In this document: piece by piece, positions 1-5,757 of the stretch
How positions within the stretch are numbered: the stretch's first letter is position 1
Layout of the letters: every line of letters starts with the position of its first letter
NCBI GenBank assembly: GCA_964628515.1
Contig: CAZVNZ010000052.1
Location: 1 to 9,746, forward strand
Direction: 5' to 3'
DNA from: CAZVNZ01 sp964628515
GTDB lineage: Bacteria > Bacillota > Clostridia > Christensenellales > Christensenellaceae
DNA: 9,746 nucleotides
Notes under the pieces: model-generated
Database searches by the model: none
Told to the model about the DNA's origin: nothing
The model's input: the letters and a program-made list of their open reading frames with translations, nothing else
Position numbers and translations under genes: made by a program

Positions 1-639
1 CCACTCACATACTCAAATCAAGATAAACGGGATATGACAAATTACTTAAAACGAAACAACGTTACATTTTGGTTTGATGACGAAGAATATAGGATAAATA
101 TTGCAGACGTGTATATGTTTGCACAAGGGTATTCCGCCGTAATGACGGATATACGTGAGATTAAAGAGCAACCGGTATTTGCTGTAATTGATATTGGCAG
201 TTGGACGGTAGATGCCATTCTGCTTAATAACGGTAAGGCAAATTTAAATACAGCACGAAGTTTGGAATGTGGTGTAATACGTTTGGTTGATATAATAAGT
301 GAGCATATTCGTAGCACTTTTAAAAAAAGCATTATTCAAGAACAAATAGAGGCAGTTTGGCAGGGTAAGCCATTATTGCTGAATGAAAGAATTAAAGTGG
401 AAATAATTAAACAAACAAAGCTTTTTATTGAGGATTTAGTAAGGCAGTTAATAGAAAGCGGTTTTAATTTAGATGTTATTCCCTGCGCATTTATTGGCGG
501 AGGTGCAAAGCTGTTTGAGCGATACTATTCTCAAGATAAATTGGAGTACGCAAAGTATTTCGACGATATTAAGGCAAATGCAACAGGGTATGAGTTACTT
601 GCAAAAGCAATGATAAACCGCAAAAGGCAACAGTTATGA
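1..639 (+). CDS. parM: ParM-type actin-like plasmid segregation ATPase, 3' part
   Basis: The frame is open from base 1 through the ATG at 34, so the gene begins before the window and that ATG is internal; 212 residues are visible. It belongs to the actin/HSP70 ATPase superfamily: the phosphate-2 motif DIGSWT (about 190-207) sits in a hydrophobic strand, and the adenosine-motif GGG (496-504) follows 'AFI'. The upstream stretch ending in a QGY-containing helix before phosphate-2 fits Gram-positive ParM/Alp proteins. The family polymerises into filaments that push or position low-copy replicons by way of a ParR-centromere complex. The next gene overlaps it by ATGA and looks like the ParR partner. 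The missing N-terminus should hold the phosphate-1 motif. A chromosomal cell-shape actin is less likely because of the small downstream partner. Confidence 0.8.
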   Translation, partial: PLTYSNQDKRDMTNYLKRNNVTFWFDDEEYRINIADVYMFAQGYSAVMTDIREIKEQPVFAVIDIGSWTVDAILLNNGKANLNTARSLECGVIRLVDIISEHIRSTFKKSIIQEQIEAVWQGKPLLLNERIKVEIIKQTKLFIEDLVRQLIESGFNLDVIPCAFIGGGAKLFERYYSQDKLEYAKYFDDIKANATGYELLAKAMINRKRQQL

Positions 640-950
640 AAAAGCAGTATCATTTTGTATTAGATACCACTAATCCACGAGAGCAGGCTATTATTACTTA
701 TCTTGAAGCATTTAAAGAAAGCAGAGGGATGAAGAGTGTCTTTGTGGTTGCGTTCGAGACGTATATAAATGGTGGCACAAACATAGCGGTAAACAGAAGT
801 ATAGAGGAAACGCAAAGGTATACAGAAAGTGAAGATCCTACATCCATAAAAAGTTATGGAAATGAAATTGAAGAACACTTACTTGATAAGTCCGATAACA
901 CGTCTGATATTCCCGACGATATTTTGGATTTGATAGATGATTTAGGATAG
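636..950 (+). CDS. parR: ParR-like centromere-binding partner protein
   Basis: This protein has 104 residues and its ATG overlaps the stop of the actin-like gene (ATGA), so the two are translationally coupled. The N-terminal third has a short beta strand (YHFVLD), then a helix around PREQAIITYLEAF, then a second helix around KSVFVVAFETYI. That order is expected of a ribbon-helix-helix DNA-binding fold. The C-terminal half is polar and acidic and ends in DIPDDILDLIDDLG; in ParR proteins the C-terminal tail contacts the ParM filament. The family is known to bind parC iterons, but no iteron array is visible in this window, so the centromere would lie upstream. The call rests on position, size and predicted fold, because sequence conservation in this family is low. 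Confidence 0.65.
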   Translation: MKKQYHFVLDTTNPREQAIITYLEAFKESRGMKSVFVVAFETYINGGTNIAVNRSIEETQRYTESEDPTSIKSYGNEIEEHLLDKSDNTSDIPDDILDLIDDLG

Positions 951-967
951 GGTATAGGAGGAGAAAG

Positions 968-1228
968 ATGGAATTTAAAGATGAAACAGAAATGAAAAAA
1001 ATAGTTAGTGAAAATAAAAAATTAGTAAGCGAAAACAGAAAATTAAATATTATTATAATATCGTTTGTTGTTTTGGCTTTGTCATTTATATTGTTGATAT
1101 TCTTTTCAGGCACAAAAAAAGATTTAATAATATTCTCCGAAAAACCGGTTGCATTATACGAATTGGAGGCTATCCCTGAACTGAAAGATTATAATATTGA
1201 GGTAATAAACTATGCAAAATATTTATAA
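968..1228 (+). CDS. small coiled-coil/single-pass membrane protein
   Basis: I do not recognise this 86-residue family. AGGAGG at 956-961 lies 6 bases before the ATG and supports the start. Residues 13-26 are an almost exact tandem heptad (VSENKKL then VSENRKL), which suggests a short coiled coil, possibly a dimerisation or docking stem. Residues about 27-47 are a strong transmembrane segment rich in Ile, Phe and Leu. About 40 residues follow. The Lys-rich N-terminal side predicts a cytoplasmic N-terminus and an external C-terminus by the positive-inside rule, although two lysines also follow the segment. The gene is 17 bases downstream of parR and overlaps the next membrane-protein gene by 17 bases, so the cluster is probably co-transcribed. 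Confidence 0.7.
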   Translation: MEFKDETEMKKIVSENKKLVSENRKLNIIIISFVVLALSFILLIFFSGTKKDLIIFSEKPVALYELEAIPELKDYNIEVINYAKYL

Positions 1229-1616
1229 AGATGTTGTTTTTCCAACATTTGATGAATGGAAAGAAATATATTTAAAAGAAAATGTAGAATTTGCAAATGT
1301 GGGGATTTCATTAGACAAATTATTTTATGATATGTATATACACGAATTAAATACATTTGTCAATAGCCATCCATATGTAAATTCTCGTGGGATTATTTCC
1401 TATTACATGCAAACAAAAAAAGCTATTGTAAAAGGATTAATGATTACCGGAGGCATACTTATTTTCATTTCACTGTTCGTAATGGGAGTATTCAAACCTA
1501 TTGCAAAAATTTCGGTTTATAACAAAGAAGGATTTGATATTTCGCTTAGGCAACAAATTAAGGAAGGTTTGAATGATACGGATCCAATAGAAAAAATCAT
1601 AGGAGGAGCAAAATGA
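1212..1616 (+). CDS. single-pass membrane protein, unknown function
   Basis: This 134-residue protein starts inside the end of the previous gene. GAGGT at 1199-1203, 8 bases before the ATG, supports the start. The N-terminal 70 residues are soluble, acidic and aromatic-rich (VVFPTFDEWKEIY near the start). One membrane segment lies at about residues 75-94, followed by a 40-residue tail with several charged residues. The stop overlaps the next ATG (ATGA), indicating translational coupling to another membrane protein. I recognise no family. The packing suggests that the products of 968-1822 assemble together, but that is inference from gene order. Confidence 0.65.
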   Translation: MQNIYKDVVFPTFDEWKEIYLKENVEFANVGISLDKLFYDMYIHELNTFVNSHPYVNSRGIISYYMQTKKAIVKGLMITGGILIFISLFVMGVFKPIAKISVYNKEGFDISLRQQIKEGLNDTDPIEKIIGGAK

Positions 1617-1822
1617 ATATTTTTTTTATTATTTATCAATTAGTCACAACAATATTTTTATCTTCAGGGATAACTTTATGCACACTAAACATATGGGAAG
1701 GTGACAAGGAAGGAAATCCTAAGAGATATAACAGAATAAAATATTTATCTATTACATTAATACTTGTTGGAACTTTTCTTTTTTTGTCTGCCATAATATA
1801 TATGGAAAATGGAGGTTTTTAA
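1613..1822 (+). CDS. small two-pass membrane protein, unknown function
   Basis: This 69-residue protein is preceded by AGGAGG at 1601-1606, 6 bases before the ATG. Two hydrophobic segments, at about residues 3-25 and 44-63, flank a polar loop (GDKEGNPKRYNRIK) whose lysines and arginines place the loop in the cytoplasm by the positive-inside rule. Both ends would then face outward. It overlaps the previous gene by ATGA, and the next gene starts directly after its stop (TAAATG). No family is recognised. Small two-helix proteins like this occur in phages and conjugative elements as holins, exclusion proteins or assembly accessories, and nothing here separates those options. Confidence 0.6.
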   Translation: MNIFFIIYQLVTTIFLSSGITLCTLNIWEGDKEGNPKRYNRIKYLSITLILVGTFLFLSAIIYMENGGF

Positions 1823-2755
1823 ATGATACCTGAACAAATAAAATATGCAGAAATATTAGGCATTGAAACTGAAATTAAGGAATTGATTTCAAGTGAAATA
1901 TATGACAGAGAGCAAATAGATGTACTATTATTGGCGTTCAAACAAGGTATTTCGATTGAAAATATAAAAATTATGGCGTCTCCTCTGTTTGATTTTCATC
2001 AAATGGATTTAATAAGACAGGCTTTATTTTCGGGAATGGAGTTGCAATCAGTATTGATGTTTGCTCGTGCCGAATTGAGCTATATTCAAATGAGAGAAAT
2101 ATTTTACAGCCTTGCAAGCGGAATATCCGCAGAGAACACCTTAGATATAGCAAAGTCTTATACACCGGCAAAAGAAATGGCATTCAAAAGATATAGATAC
2201 CTTGTAAATCAAGAAAAAGATATTAAATCTTTAGTGAGGCTTGAGCCTGTAACAACCTCAGAAAAACAAGCTGTAATTTTAGAGAAAAAACAAAATGAGG
2301 TAGCTAAAAATGATTTTCAAGGGTTTAACAACAACCAAATGCTTGTTATAAAGAAAGCACTTAAAGCTAAACTAATGCCGAGTCAAATGGATTTTTTTAA
2401 AAATAGAGAATTGGATGCCACACAAATGAATTCAATTTTATGGGGATTTACCGAAAATAAACTATCCGAAATTCAAGTTTCTATTTATGCAAAGCCCTCT
2501 TTTGATGCAGAGCAGATGAACGAAATTCGCAAAGCGCTATCTTTAAATATTAACGTGACAGATATTGCAAAGTATTTTACACCTGATTTCGAAGCTCGGC
2601 AGATGTCATATCTAAGAATTGCCCTGCAAAGAAATTTTTCCCCGGAGCAAATGAAGTATATTGCAGACTCAAAAATTACAGGCAGTAAAATGAACGATAT
2701 TATTATGGGCTTTTCTAATGGGTTTACTGCGGAGGATTTGGGGTTGGAGGGGTGA
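1823..2755 (+). CDS. 29-residue helical repeat protein (QM repeats)
   Basis: This 310-residue protein is built of repeats in strict register. The pattern [F/L]D-x-x-QM-x-x-I-(R/K)-x-A-L, followed by a second helix ending I-A-x-x, recurs with Q or its equivalent at residues 31, 60, 89, 118 (degenerate EM), 172, 201, 231, 260 and 289. The spacing is 29 or 30 throughout except for a Lys/Glu-rich linker at about 125-168. This predicts an alpha-helical solenoid with two helices per unit, usually a protein-protein interaction scaffold. GGAGG at 1811-1815, 7 bases before the ATG, supports the start. Proteins with such 'QM-x-E-I-R-x-A/G-L' repeats are, to my recollection, frequent in Bacillota mobile elements and have no known function. 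No signal peptide or membrane segment is visible, so it is probably cytoplasmic. Confidence 0.8.
   Translation: MIPEQIKYAEILGIETEIKELISSEIYDREQIDVLLLAFKQGISIENIKIMASPLFDFHQMDLIRQALFSGMELQSVLMFARAELSYIQMREIFYSLASGISAENTLDIAKSYTPAKEMAFKRYRYLVNQEKDIKSLVRLEPVTTSEKQAVILEKKQNEVAKNDFQGFNNNQMLVIKKALKAKLMPSQMDFFKNRELDATQMNSILWGFTENKLSEIQVSIYAKPSFDAEQMNEIRKALSLNINVTDIAKYFTPDFEARQMSYLRIALQRNFSPEQMKYIADSKITGSKMNDIIMGFSNGFTAEDLGLEG
2746..2750 (+). promoter_or_regulatory. ribosome binding site deciding the start at 2760
   Basis: GGAGG lies 9 bases before the ATG at 2760, near the end of the repeat-protein gene. An earlier in-frame ATG at 2718 would overlap that gene by 38 bases and lacks an equally good site, so the start at 2760 is preferred. 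Confidence 0.7.
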
Positions 2756-2759
2756 GGAT

Positions 2760-3239
2760 ATGGATATAACCACCAAAGACTTAGAACTGGCATTATACAA
2801 ATCCGTTGCATATAGAAAATTAGGAGTTTATTTTTGTTTTGAGGTCGCTATGCCATATGAAAAAAGCATTACCAAAACGTATAATAGAGAACGAGTAGAT
2901 GCGTTATTGTTGGAAGCCCATAACTTAAATTACGATTCAGGTGTTTGGAGATTTTACGAATTAAAGCTAACGAAATCGGATTTTTACAGCAATAATAAAT
3001 TATCGTTTTATGGCAATTACAATTATTTTGTAATTCCATATGAATTATACGAATTGGTGAAAAACGATATTTCAAGTCATATAGGAGTATATACAGTTAA
3101 AAACAAAATAGCTACTTGCGTTAAAAAATCTAAAAAACGAGAGTTATTAATATCACATTACAAACTTGTTTTTGCTTTGATGCAACGCCTTGAATACGAG
3201 CATAAAAAAATAATAACACAACATATTTATAACAATTAA
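2760..3239 (+). CDS. PD-(D/E)XK nuclease-like protein, MmcB-like
   Basis: This gene encodes 159 residues from the preferred start. The core matches the minimal PD-(D/E)XK nuclease layout seen in the MmcB-like DNA-repair family: RVDALLLE (D47), a beta strand FYELKL with the E-x-K pair (E67, K69), TKSDFYSNNK, then NYNYFVIPYELYELV and GVYTVKN. In this fold the Asp, Glu and Lys coordinate metal and act in phosphodiester hydrolysis, and the later strand 'YFVIP' is characteristic of the group. All three candidate catalytic residues are present, so the protein could be active. The start lies 4 bases after the repeat-protein stop, so the two are probably co-expressed. The substrate is unknown; Holliday-junction, mismatch or restriction-like roles are possible. 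Confidence 0.65.
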   Translation: MDITTKDLELALYKSVAYRKLGVYFCFEVAMPYEKSITKTYNRERVDALLLEAHNLNYDSGVWRFYELKLTKSDFYSNNKLSFYGNYNYFVIPYELYELVKNDISSHIGVYTVKNKIATCVKKSKKRELLISHYKLVFALMQRLEYEHKKIITQHIYNN

Positions 3240-3249
3240 ACTACAGTAT

Positions 3250-3265
3250 CGTTCACAAACGAACG
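3250..3265. promoter_or_regulatory. short inverted repeat before the RAMP-like gene
   Basis: CGTTC (3250-3254) and GAACG (3261-3265) form a 5-bp inverted repeat with a 6-base spacer, 15 bases before the ATG at 3281 and overlapping its weak ribosome-binding region. It could be an operator or a small mRNA hairpin that affects translation. Five pairs in AT-rich DNA is weak evidence. Confidence 0.25.
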
Positions 3266-3280
3266 GAAAGGACATACAAT

Positions 3281-3901
3281 ATGAATATTTTAAAAGTAAA
3301 AATTACATTTTTAGAAGAAGTGTTGGGAACTGCAAGCGCAGATTCTAAAATACACGAGGAGTTTATTGCATCAAAATCGGAAGATGCATTAAAAATTGAA
3401 GAGGAAATTGCTGCCTTGGGAGTGGATGAAGTTGTTCAAAAAGATAAAACCGTATTTCCTAAGGAAAACGGAATACCATTTTTATACGACTATCAAATTA
3501 AAGGATTTTTTAAAGATGCTTGTTCTATGCTTAACCGTTGCGCAAAAAAAGATGAAAAAACAGGGAAAAAGAAAGCCTGCAACGAAAGCAGTAAATTAAC
3601 CGCATATAAAAAAATAATTGACGGTATGATTTTTGTAAAACCAAGAAAAATATTTTTAATATTTGAGGGTGAGATAGGCAGTTGTCAGCGACCATTGCGT
3701 GCTCAAACGGCACAAGGGGAGCGGATTGCGCTTGCTAACAGCGAAACTATTCCTGCAGGAGCAGTATGCGAATTCGATATTCATTTGCTGTCAGATGATC
3801 ACGAAGCAGCAATTAGAGAATGGCTTGATTACGGTGCTTTAAGAGGCATAGGGCAATGGAGAAATAGTGGGAAAGGTGCTTTTGAATGGTGCGAGAGGTA
3901 G
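3281..3901 (+). CDS. conserved element protein with RAMP-like glycine-rich loop
   Basis: This 206-residue protein looks like a conserved hypothetical that I remember from many clostridial prophages and conjugative elements. The characteristic parts are an N-terminal strand LKVKITFLEEVLGTASA, the central FLYDYQIKGFFKDAC, the stretch QRPLRAQTAQGERIALANSE, and the C-terminal WLDYGALRGIGQWRNSGKG. The last part (residues 187-199) is a glycine-rich loop of the form LRGIGxWRxSGKG, reminiscent of the G-loop of RAMP/RRM-fold RNA-binding proteins (Cas5, Cas6, Cas7). A link to RNA binding is inference only: no CRISPR repeats or other cas genes are present. Residues 89-100 are a Lys-rich insertion. Only a weak purine-rich site (about 3265-3272) precedes the ATG. 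A 172-base non-coding tract with pentamer repeats follows. Confidence 0.65.
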   Translation: MNILKVKITFLEEVLGTASADSKIHEEFIASKSEDALKIEEEIAALGVDEVVQKDKTVFPKENGIPFLYDYQIKGFFKDACSMLNRCAKKDEKTGKKKACNESSKLTAYKKIIDGMIFVKPRKIFLIFEGEIGSCQRPLRAQTAQGERIALANSETIPAGAVCEFDIHLLSDDHEAAIREWLDYGALRGIGQWRNSGKGAFEWCER

Positions 3902-3918
3902 TGCTAATGCTGGGCTCC

Positions 3919-4046
3919 GCTTAACACGGTTAGGCACTGCATTGCTAAGGAATAGCAAAGAATCGAGGGGCAAAGCAGAGGCGGAGAGTAGAGGAGAGTA
4001 GATATGCAAAGGCAATGCGAAGCCAGGCAACGCACAGCAAAGTTAA
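3919..4046 (+). repeat. degenerate pentamer array, consensus GCNNN
   Basis: About 128 bases between two genes read as roughly 25 consecutive 5-base units beginning G[C/A/G/T] and most often GCAAN. The best run is gcaat, gcgaa, gccag, gcaac, gcaca, gcaaa (4012-4041), preceded by gcact, gcatt, gctaa (3934-3948) and gcaaa, gcaga (3970-3979). The phase is broken by single extra bases at 3954, 3980 and 4011. A GA-rich block (gagta, gagga, gagta at 3986-4000) keeps the period. The tract is purine-rich and richer in G+C than the flanking genes, and no plus-strand frame across it carries a credible gene. Small hairpins exist: TTGCTA/TAGCAA (3942-3947 with 3953-3958), and GCATTGC (3939-3945) is the reverse complement of GCAATGC (4012-4018). 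Function is unknown. Confidence 0.7.
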
Positions 4047-4073
4047 AACATATTTAAAAGAGGAGGTAAACCT

Positions 4074-4313
4074 ATGATATACACAGACGGAATACATTTA
4101 ATTTCCGACACTTCAACAGAAGAATTGCACGAATTTGCAGAAAAAATACATTTGGGAGGGGAGTGGTTTAACAATAAAAAAGAACCAAGATACGATTTGT
4201 TTTTTCCAAGCAATATTTCAAGTGCAAAGGAGCACGGTGCTAAAGTAATAAGCGATAAGGAATACAAAAAAATTGCAGATAGGCTTATAAAGGCTAAGGT
4301 GGTGAAAGGATAG
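4074..4313 (+). CDS. DUF4031-like small protein
   Basis: This 79-residue protein has a strong AGGAGG at 4061-4066, 7 bases before the ATG. The layout matches my memory of DUF4031: an MIYxD start, HLISDTSTEELHEFAEKIHL, then EWF, a 'YDLF' motif, and a C-terminal half with AKEHGAKVISDKEYKKIA. Members are small cytoplasmic proteins found in actinobacteria, phages and clostridial elements, and their biochemical role is unknown. The gene sits directly downstream of the pentamer tract and ends 1 base before the first pseudopilin-like gene, so it is probably transcribed with that module. No membrane segment or signal peptide is visible. Confidence 0.65.
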   Translation: MIYTDGIHLISDTSTEELHEFAEKIHLGGEWFNNKKEPRYDLFFPSNISSAKEHGAKVISDKEYKKIADRLIKAKVVKG

Positions 4314-4314
4314 A

Positions 4315-4755
4315 ATGAAAAAGATAATAGCATTTTTAAAAAACAAAAAAGGAATTGCAAGCGTAGATTTAATAGTTACAACGGCGATATTATGTGCTGC
4401 GTTTTTCTCTTTTCTTTTCATTTTCCCAATATTTTCTACTCAGGCTGCCCTTGATTTAATGGCAAAGGATATTGTGCATACAGCAGAAATATACGGTAGT
4501 ATAGGTAGCGAGGTAGATGCTTCGGTAAATGAGCTACAAGCATCCCAAAGGCTTACAATTGATACAATTACTTGGGATACTACCTATCATAATCCTGCTT
4601 TGCGAACGGTACAGCTTAAAACACCTATTAAGGTTACGATTTCAAAAAATATAGATATACCTATTTTTAAGCCTGTTTTTTCGGATAGTTATCCGTTTCA
4701 CATTACATTGACTGCAACGGCTACAGGCATAAGCGAGGTGTATTATAAACCGTGA
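4315..4755 (+). CDS. DUF4320-like pseudopilin
   Basis: This 146-residue protein has a type IV prepilin/TadE-like N-terminus. A Lys-rich leader (MKKIIAFLKNKKG) is followed by IASVD and a hydrophobic segment at about 19-40. Gly13 followed by Asp18 at +5 (where pilins have Glu) would fit cleavage by a prepilin peptidase. The rest is predicted extracellular and ends with TLTATATGISEVYYKP, which resembles the DUF4320 family's C-terminal 'T-A-x-G-x-SEVY'. Such proteins accompany Tad/Flp-like secretion genes in clostridial elements, where they are presumed minor pilins of a surface fibre or conjugation apparatus. No prepilin peptidase is in the window. The gene starts 1 base after the DUF4031-like stop and is coupled to the next by a GTGA overlap. 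Confidence 0.7.
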   Translation: MKKIIAFLKNKKGIASVDLIVTTAILCAAFFSFLFIFPIFSTQAALDLMAKDIVHTAEIYGSIGSEVDASVNELQASQRLTIDTITWDTTYHNPALRTVQLKTPIKVTISKNIDIPIFKPVFSDSYPFHITLTATATGISEVYYKP

Positions 4756-5222
4756 AAAAGATTATTGCATTCTTAAAGGATGAAAAAGGATTAAGCTCTT
4801 TTTTATGGCTTATACCGCTACTGTCCATTGCTGCCTTAATTACCGCATTTTGTTTGGGAGTATTCCAAGTATACAGTATGAGAGACAAAGCAGTAGACAG
4901 CCTTAGCAGGAGTGCTTCAATATCGGTAGGGGCTACAGAGCAGGACAATGATGTAAGAGATTTATATTTTGTAGTTCCGGAGGGCAATGCGGTATCCGCA
5001 TTGGAAGAAAATCTAATCCTTGATGGCTATACCAAGCAGGGAGAAGAGTGGGTTTATAATGATAATTTTTCTTTAAGTGATATTGAAGTGGAAGGCAACA
5101 CGGAAGTGCTTAATATAAGGGCTACGTTAAACGTAAACCTAAAATGGCATTTAGATACATCTATAAGAGTTGTAACTGTGCCTATATCTACCAAAGCCCG
5201 TGTTGTGTATTATAACTTTTAG
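4752..5222 (+). CDS. second pseudopilin-like membrane protein
   Basis: This 156-residue protein starts with GTG, overlapping the previous stop (GTGA); GAGGTG at 4735-4740 lies 11 bases upstream. Its first 13 residues are nearly the same as those of the preceding protein (MKKIIAFLK-x-x-KG), which indicates a diverged duplication. After Gly13 comes LSSFLWL, so the acidic residue at +5 is lost and normal prepilin processing or assembly may differ. The membrane segment is at about 16-38, and the remainder is predicted extracellular with a beta-rich end. It may pair with the DUF4320-like protein as a minor pseudopilin. Family membership is by analogy, as I recognise no named domain. Confidence 0.6.
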   Translation: MKKIIAFLKDEKGLSSFLWLIPLLSIAALITAFCLGVFQVYSMRDKAVDSLSRSASISVGATEQDNDVRDLYFVVPEGNAVSALEENLILDGYTKQGEEWVYNDNFSLSDIEVEGNTEVLNIRATLNVNLKWHLDTSIRVVTVPISTKARVVYYNF

Positions 5223-5233
5223 TTGGAGGTAAT

Positions 5234-5340
5234 ATGGAGAAAACACAAAAGCCTAAGGAGATAGTGTTATTTATTAAGACACCTATAAACTGCAAGGCTT
5301 GTACAAAATATGATGTTATGAAAAAATCCTGCAGACTTGA
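5234..5340 (+). CDS. 5' fragment of a gene cut by the assembly gap
   Basis: GGAGG at 5225-5229 lies 4 bases before the ATG, and 35 codons are readable before the N run. The visible protein starts MEKTQKPKEIVLFIKTP and contains NCKACTKYDVMKKSC, a C-x2-C-x9-C pattern that might bind metal or form disulfides. No signal peptide is seen. The rest of the gene is hidden, so its length and function cannot be judged. It follows the pseudopilin genes by 11 bases and is probably part of the same operon. It may or may not be the same gene as the fragment after the gap. Confidence 0.55.
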
Positions 5341-5440
5341 NNNNNNNNNNNNNNNNNNNNNNNNNNNNNNNNNNNNNNNNNNNNNNNNNNNNNNNNNNNN
5401 NNNNNNNNNNNNNNNNNNNNNNNNNNNNNNNNNNNNNNNN
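5341..5440. other. assembly gap of 100 N
   Basis: Exactly 100 undetermined bases join two contigs. A round 100 is a common placeholder for a gap of unknown size, so the true distance and the reading frame across it are not known. Open frames spanning the Ns are artefacts. Genes missing from an expected Tad-like cluster could lie here. Confidence 0.98.
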
Positions 5441-5714
5441 AGAAAAGTACGAAAATTTGCCTATAAAAGAGGAAATAGTAGAATCTGTAGAAATACCATC
5501 AAATGATGAAAATACGACTATTATGTTGGTAACAATAAAAACTATTAAACCGGGTTACAGAGATGAGTATATCTATGCTGAAGAAAAAGTTATAGGTACA
5601 ATATCTAAATTATGTGTTACAAATGAATCAGGAACAAAATGCAGTACTGTTAGCAGTATTGATGGTGATGATACATCAATGCTATTTGACCCTGGATTTT
5701 TACGGTTTAATTAG
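5441..5714 (+). CDS. 3' fragment of a gene cut by the assembly gap
   Basis: The reading frame whose first complete codon is at 5442 runs open to the TAG at 5712-5714 and encodes about 90 residues. It begins EKYENLPIKEEIV, includes TTIMLVTIKTIKPGYRDEYIYAEE and ends DPGFLRFN. I recognise no domain. The composition is soluble, with beta-strand-like stretches. No initiator in this piece has a convincing ribosome binding site, so it is probably the end of a longer gene that starts in or before the gap. It could be the end of the gene at 5234 if the real gap length restores the frame. Confidence 0.5.
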
Positions 5715-5748
5715 GAATATCAGATTATATCGTGTCAACAGTTTTTTT

Positions 5749-5753
5749 AGGAG
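5749..5753 (+). promoter_or_regulatory. ribosome binding site deciding the start at 5758
   Basis: AGGAG lies 4 bases before the ATG at 5758. The spacing is short; an alternative in-frame ATG at 5773 would be 19 bases away, too far. The frame is open further upstream to 5614, but that part overlaps the preceding gene fragment and does not resemble the regulator family. Confidence 0.5.
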
Positions 5754-5757
5754 AATT

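Noticed and set aside
3250..3265. Possible LexA/SOS box from GTTC and GAAC half-sites
   Set aside because: The half-sites are in the order GTTC...GAAC, the reverse of the GAAC...GTTC arrangement of Bacillota LexA boxes.
3839..4030. Minus-strand open frame of 63 codons over the pentamer tract
   Set aside because: It overlaps the end of the gene at 3281 and encodes Leu/Pro/Ser-rich low-complexity sequence created by the repeat; no ribosome binding site was seen.
3919..4046. CRISPR-like array next to a RAMP-like protein
   Set aside because: The units are 5 bases with no longer conserved repeat or spacers; it is not a CRISPR array.
5234..5506. Continuous gene reading through the N run
   Set aside because: The gap length is a placeholder, and the residues after it in this frame are an out-of-frame reading of the 5441-5714 coding fragment.
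5614..5757. Longer N-terminus for the XRE regulator starting at 5614
   Set aside because: The extension overlaps the preceding gene fragment in another frame, and the regulator domain begins right after the ATG at 5758, which has its own AGGAG.
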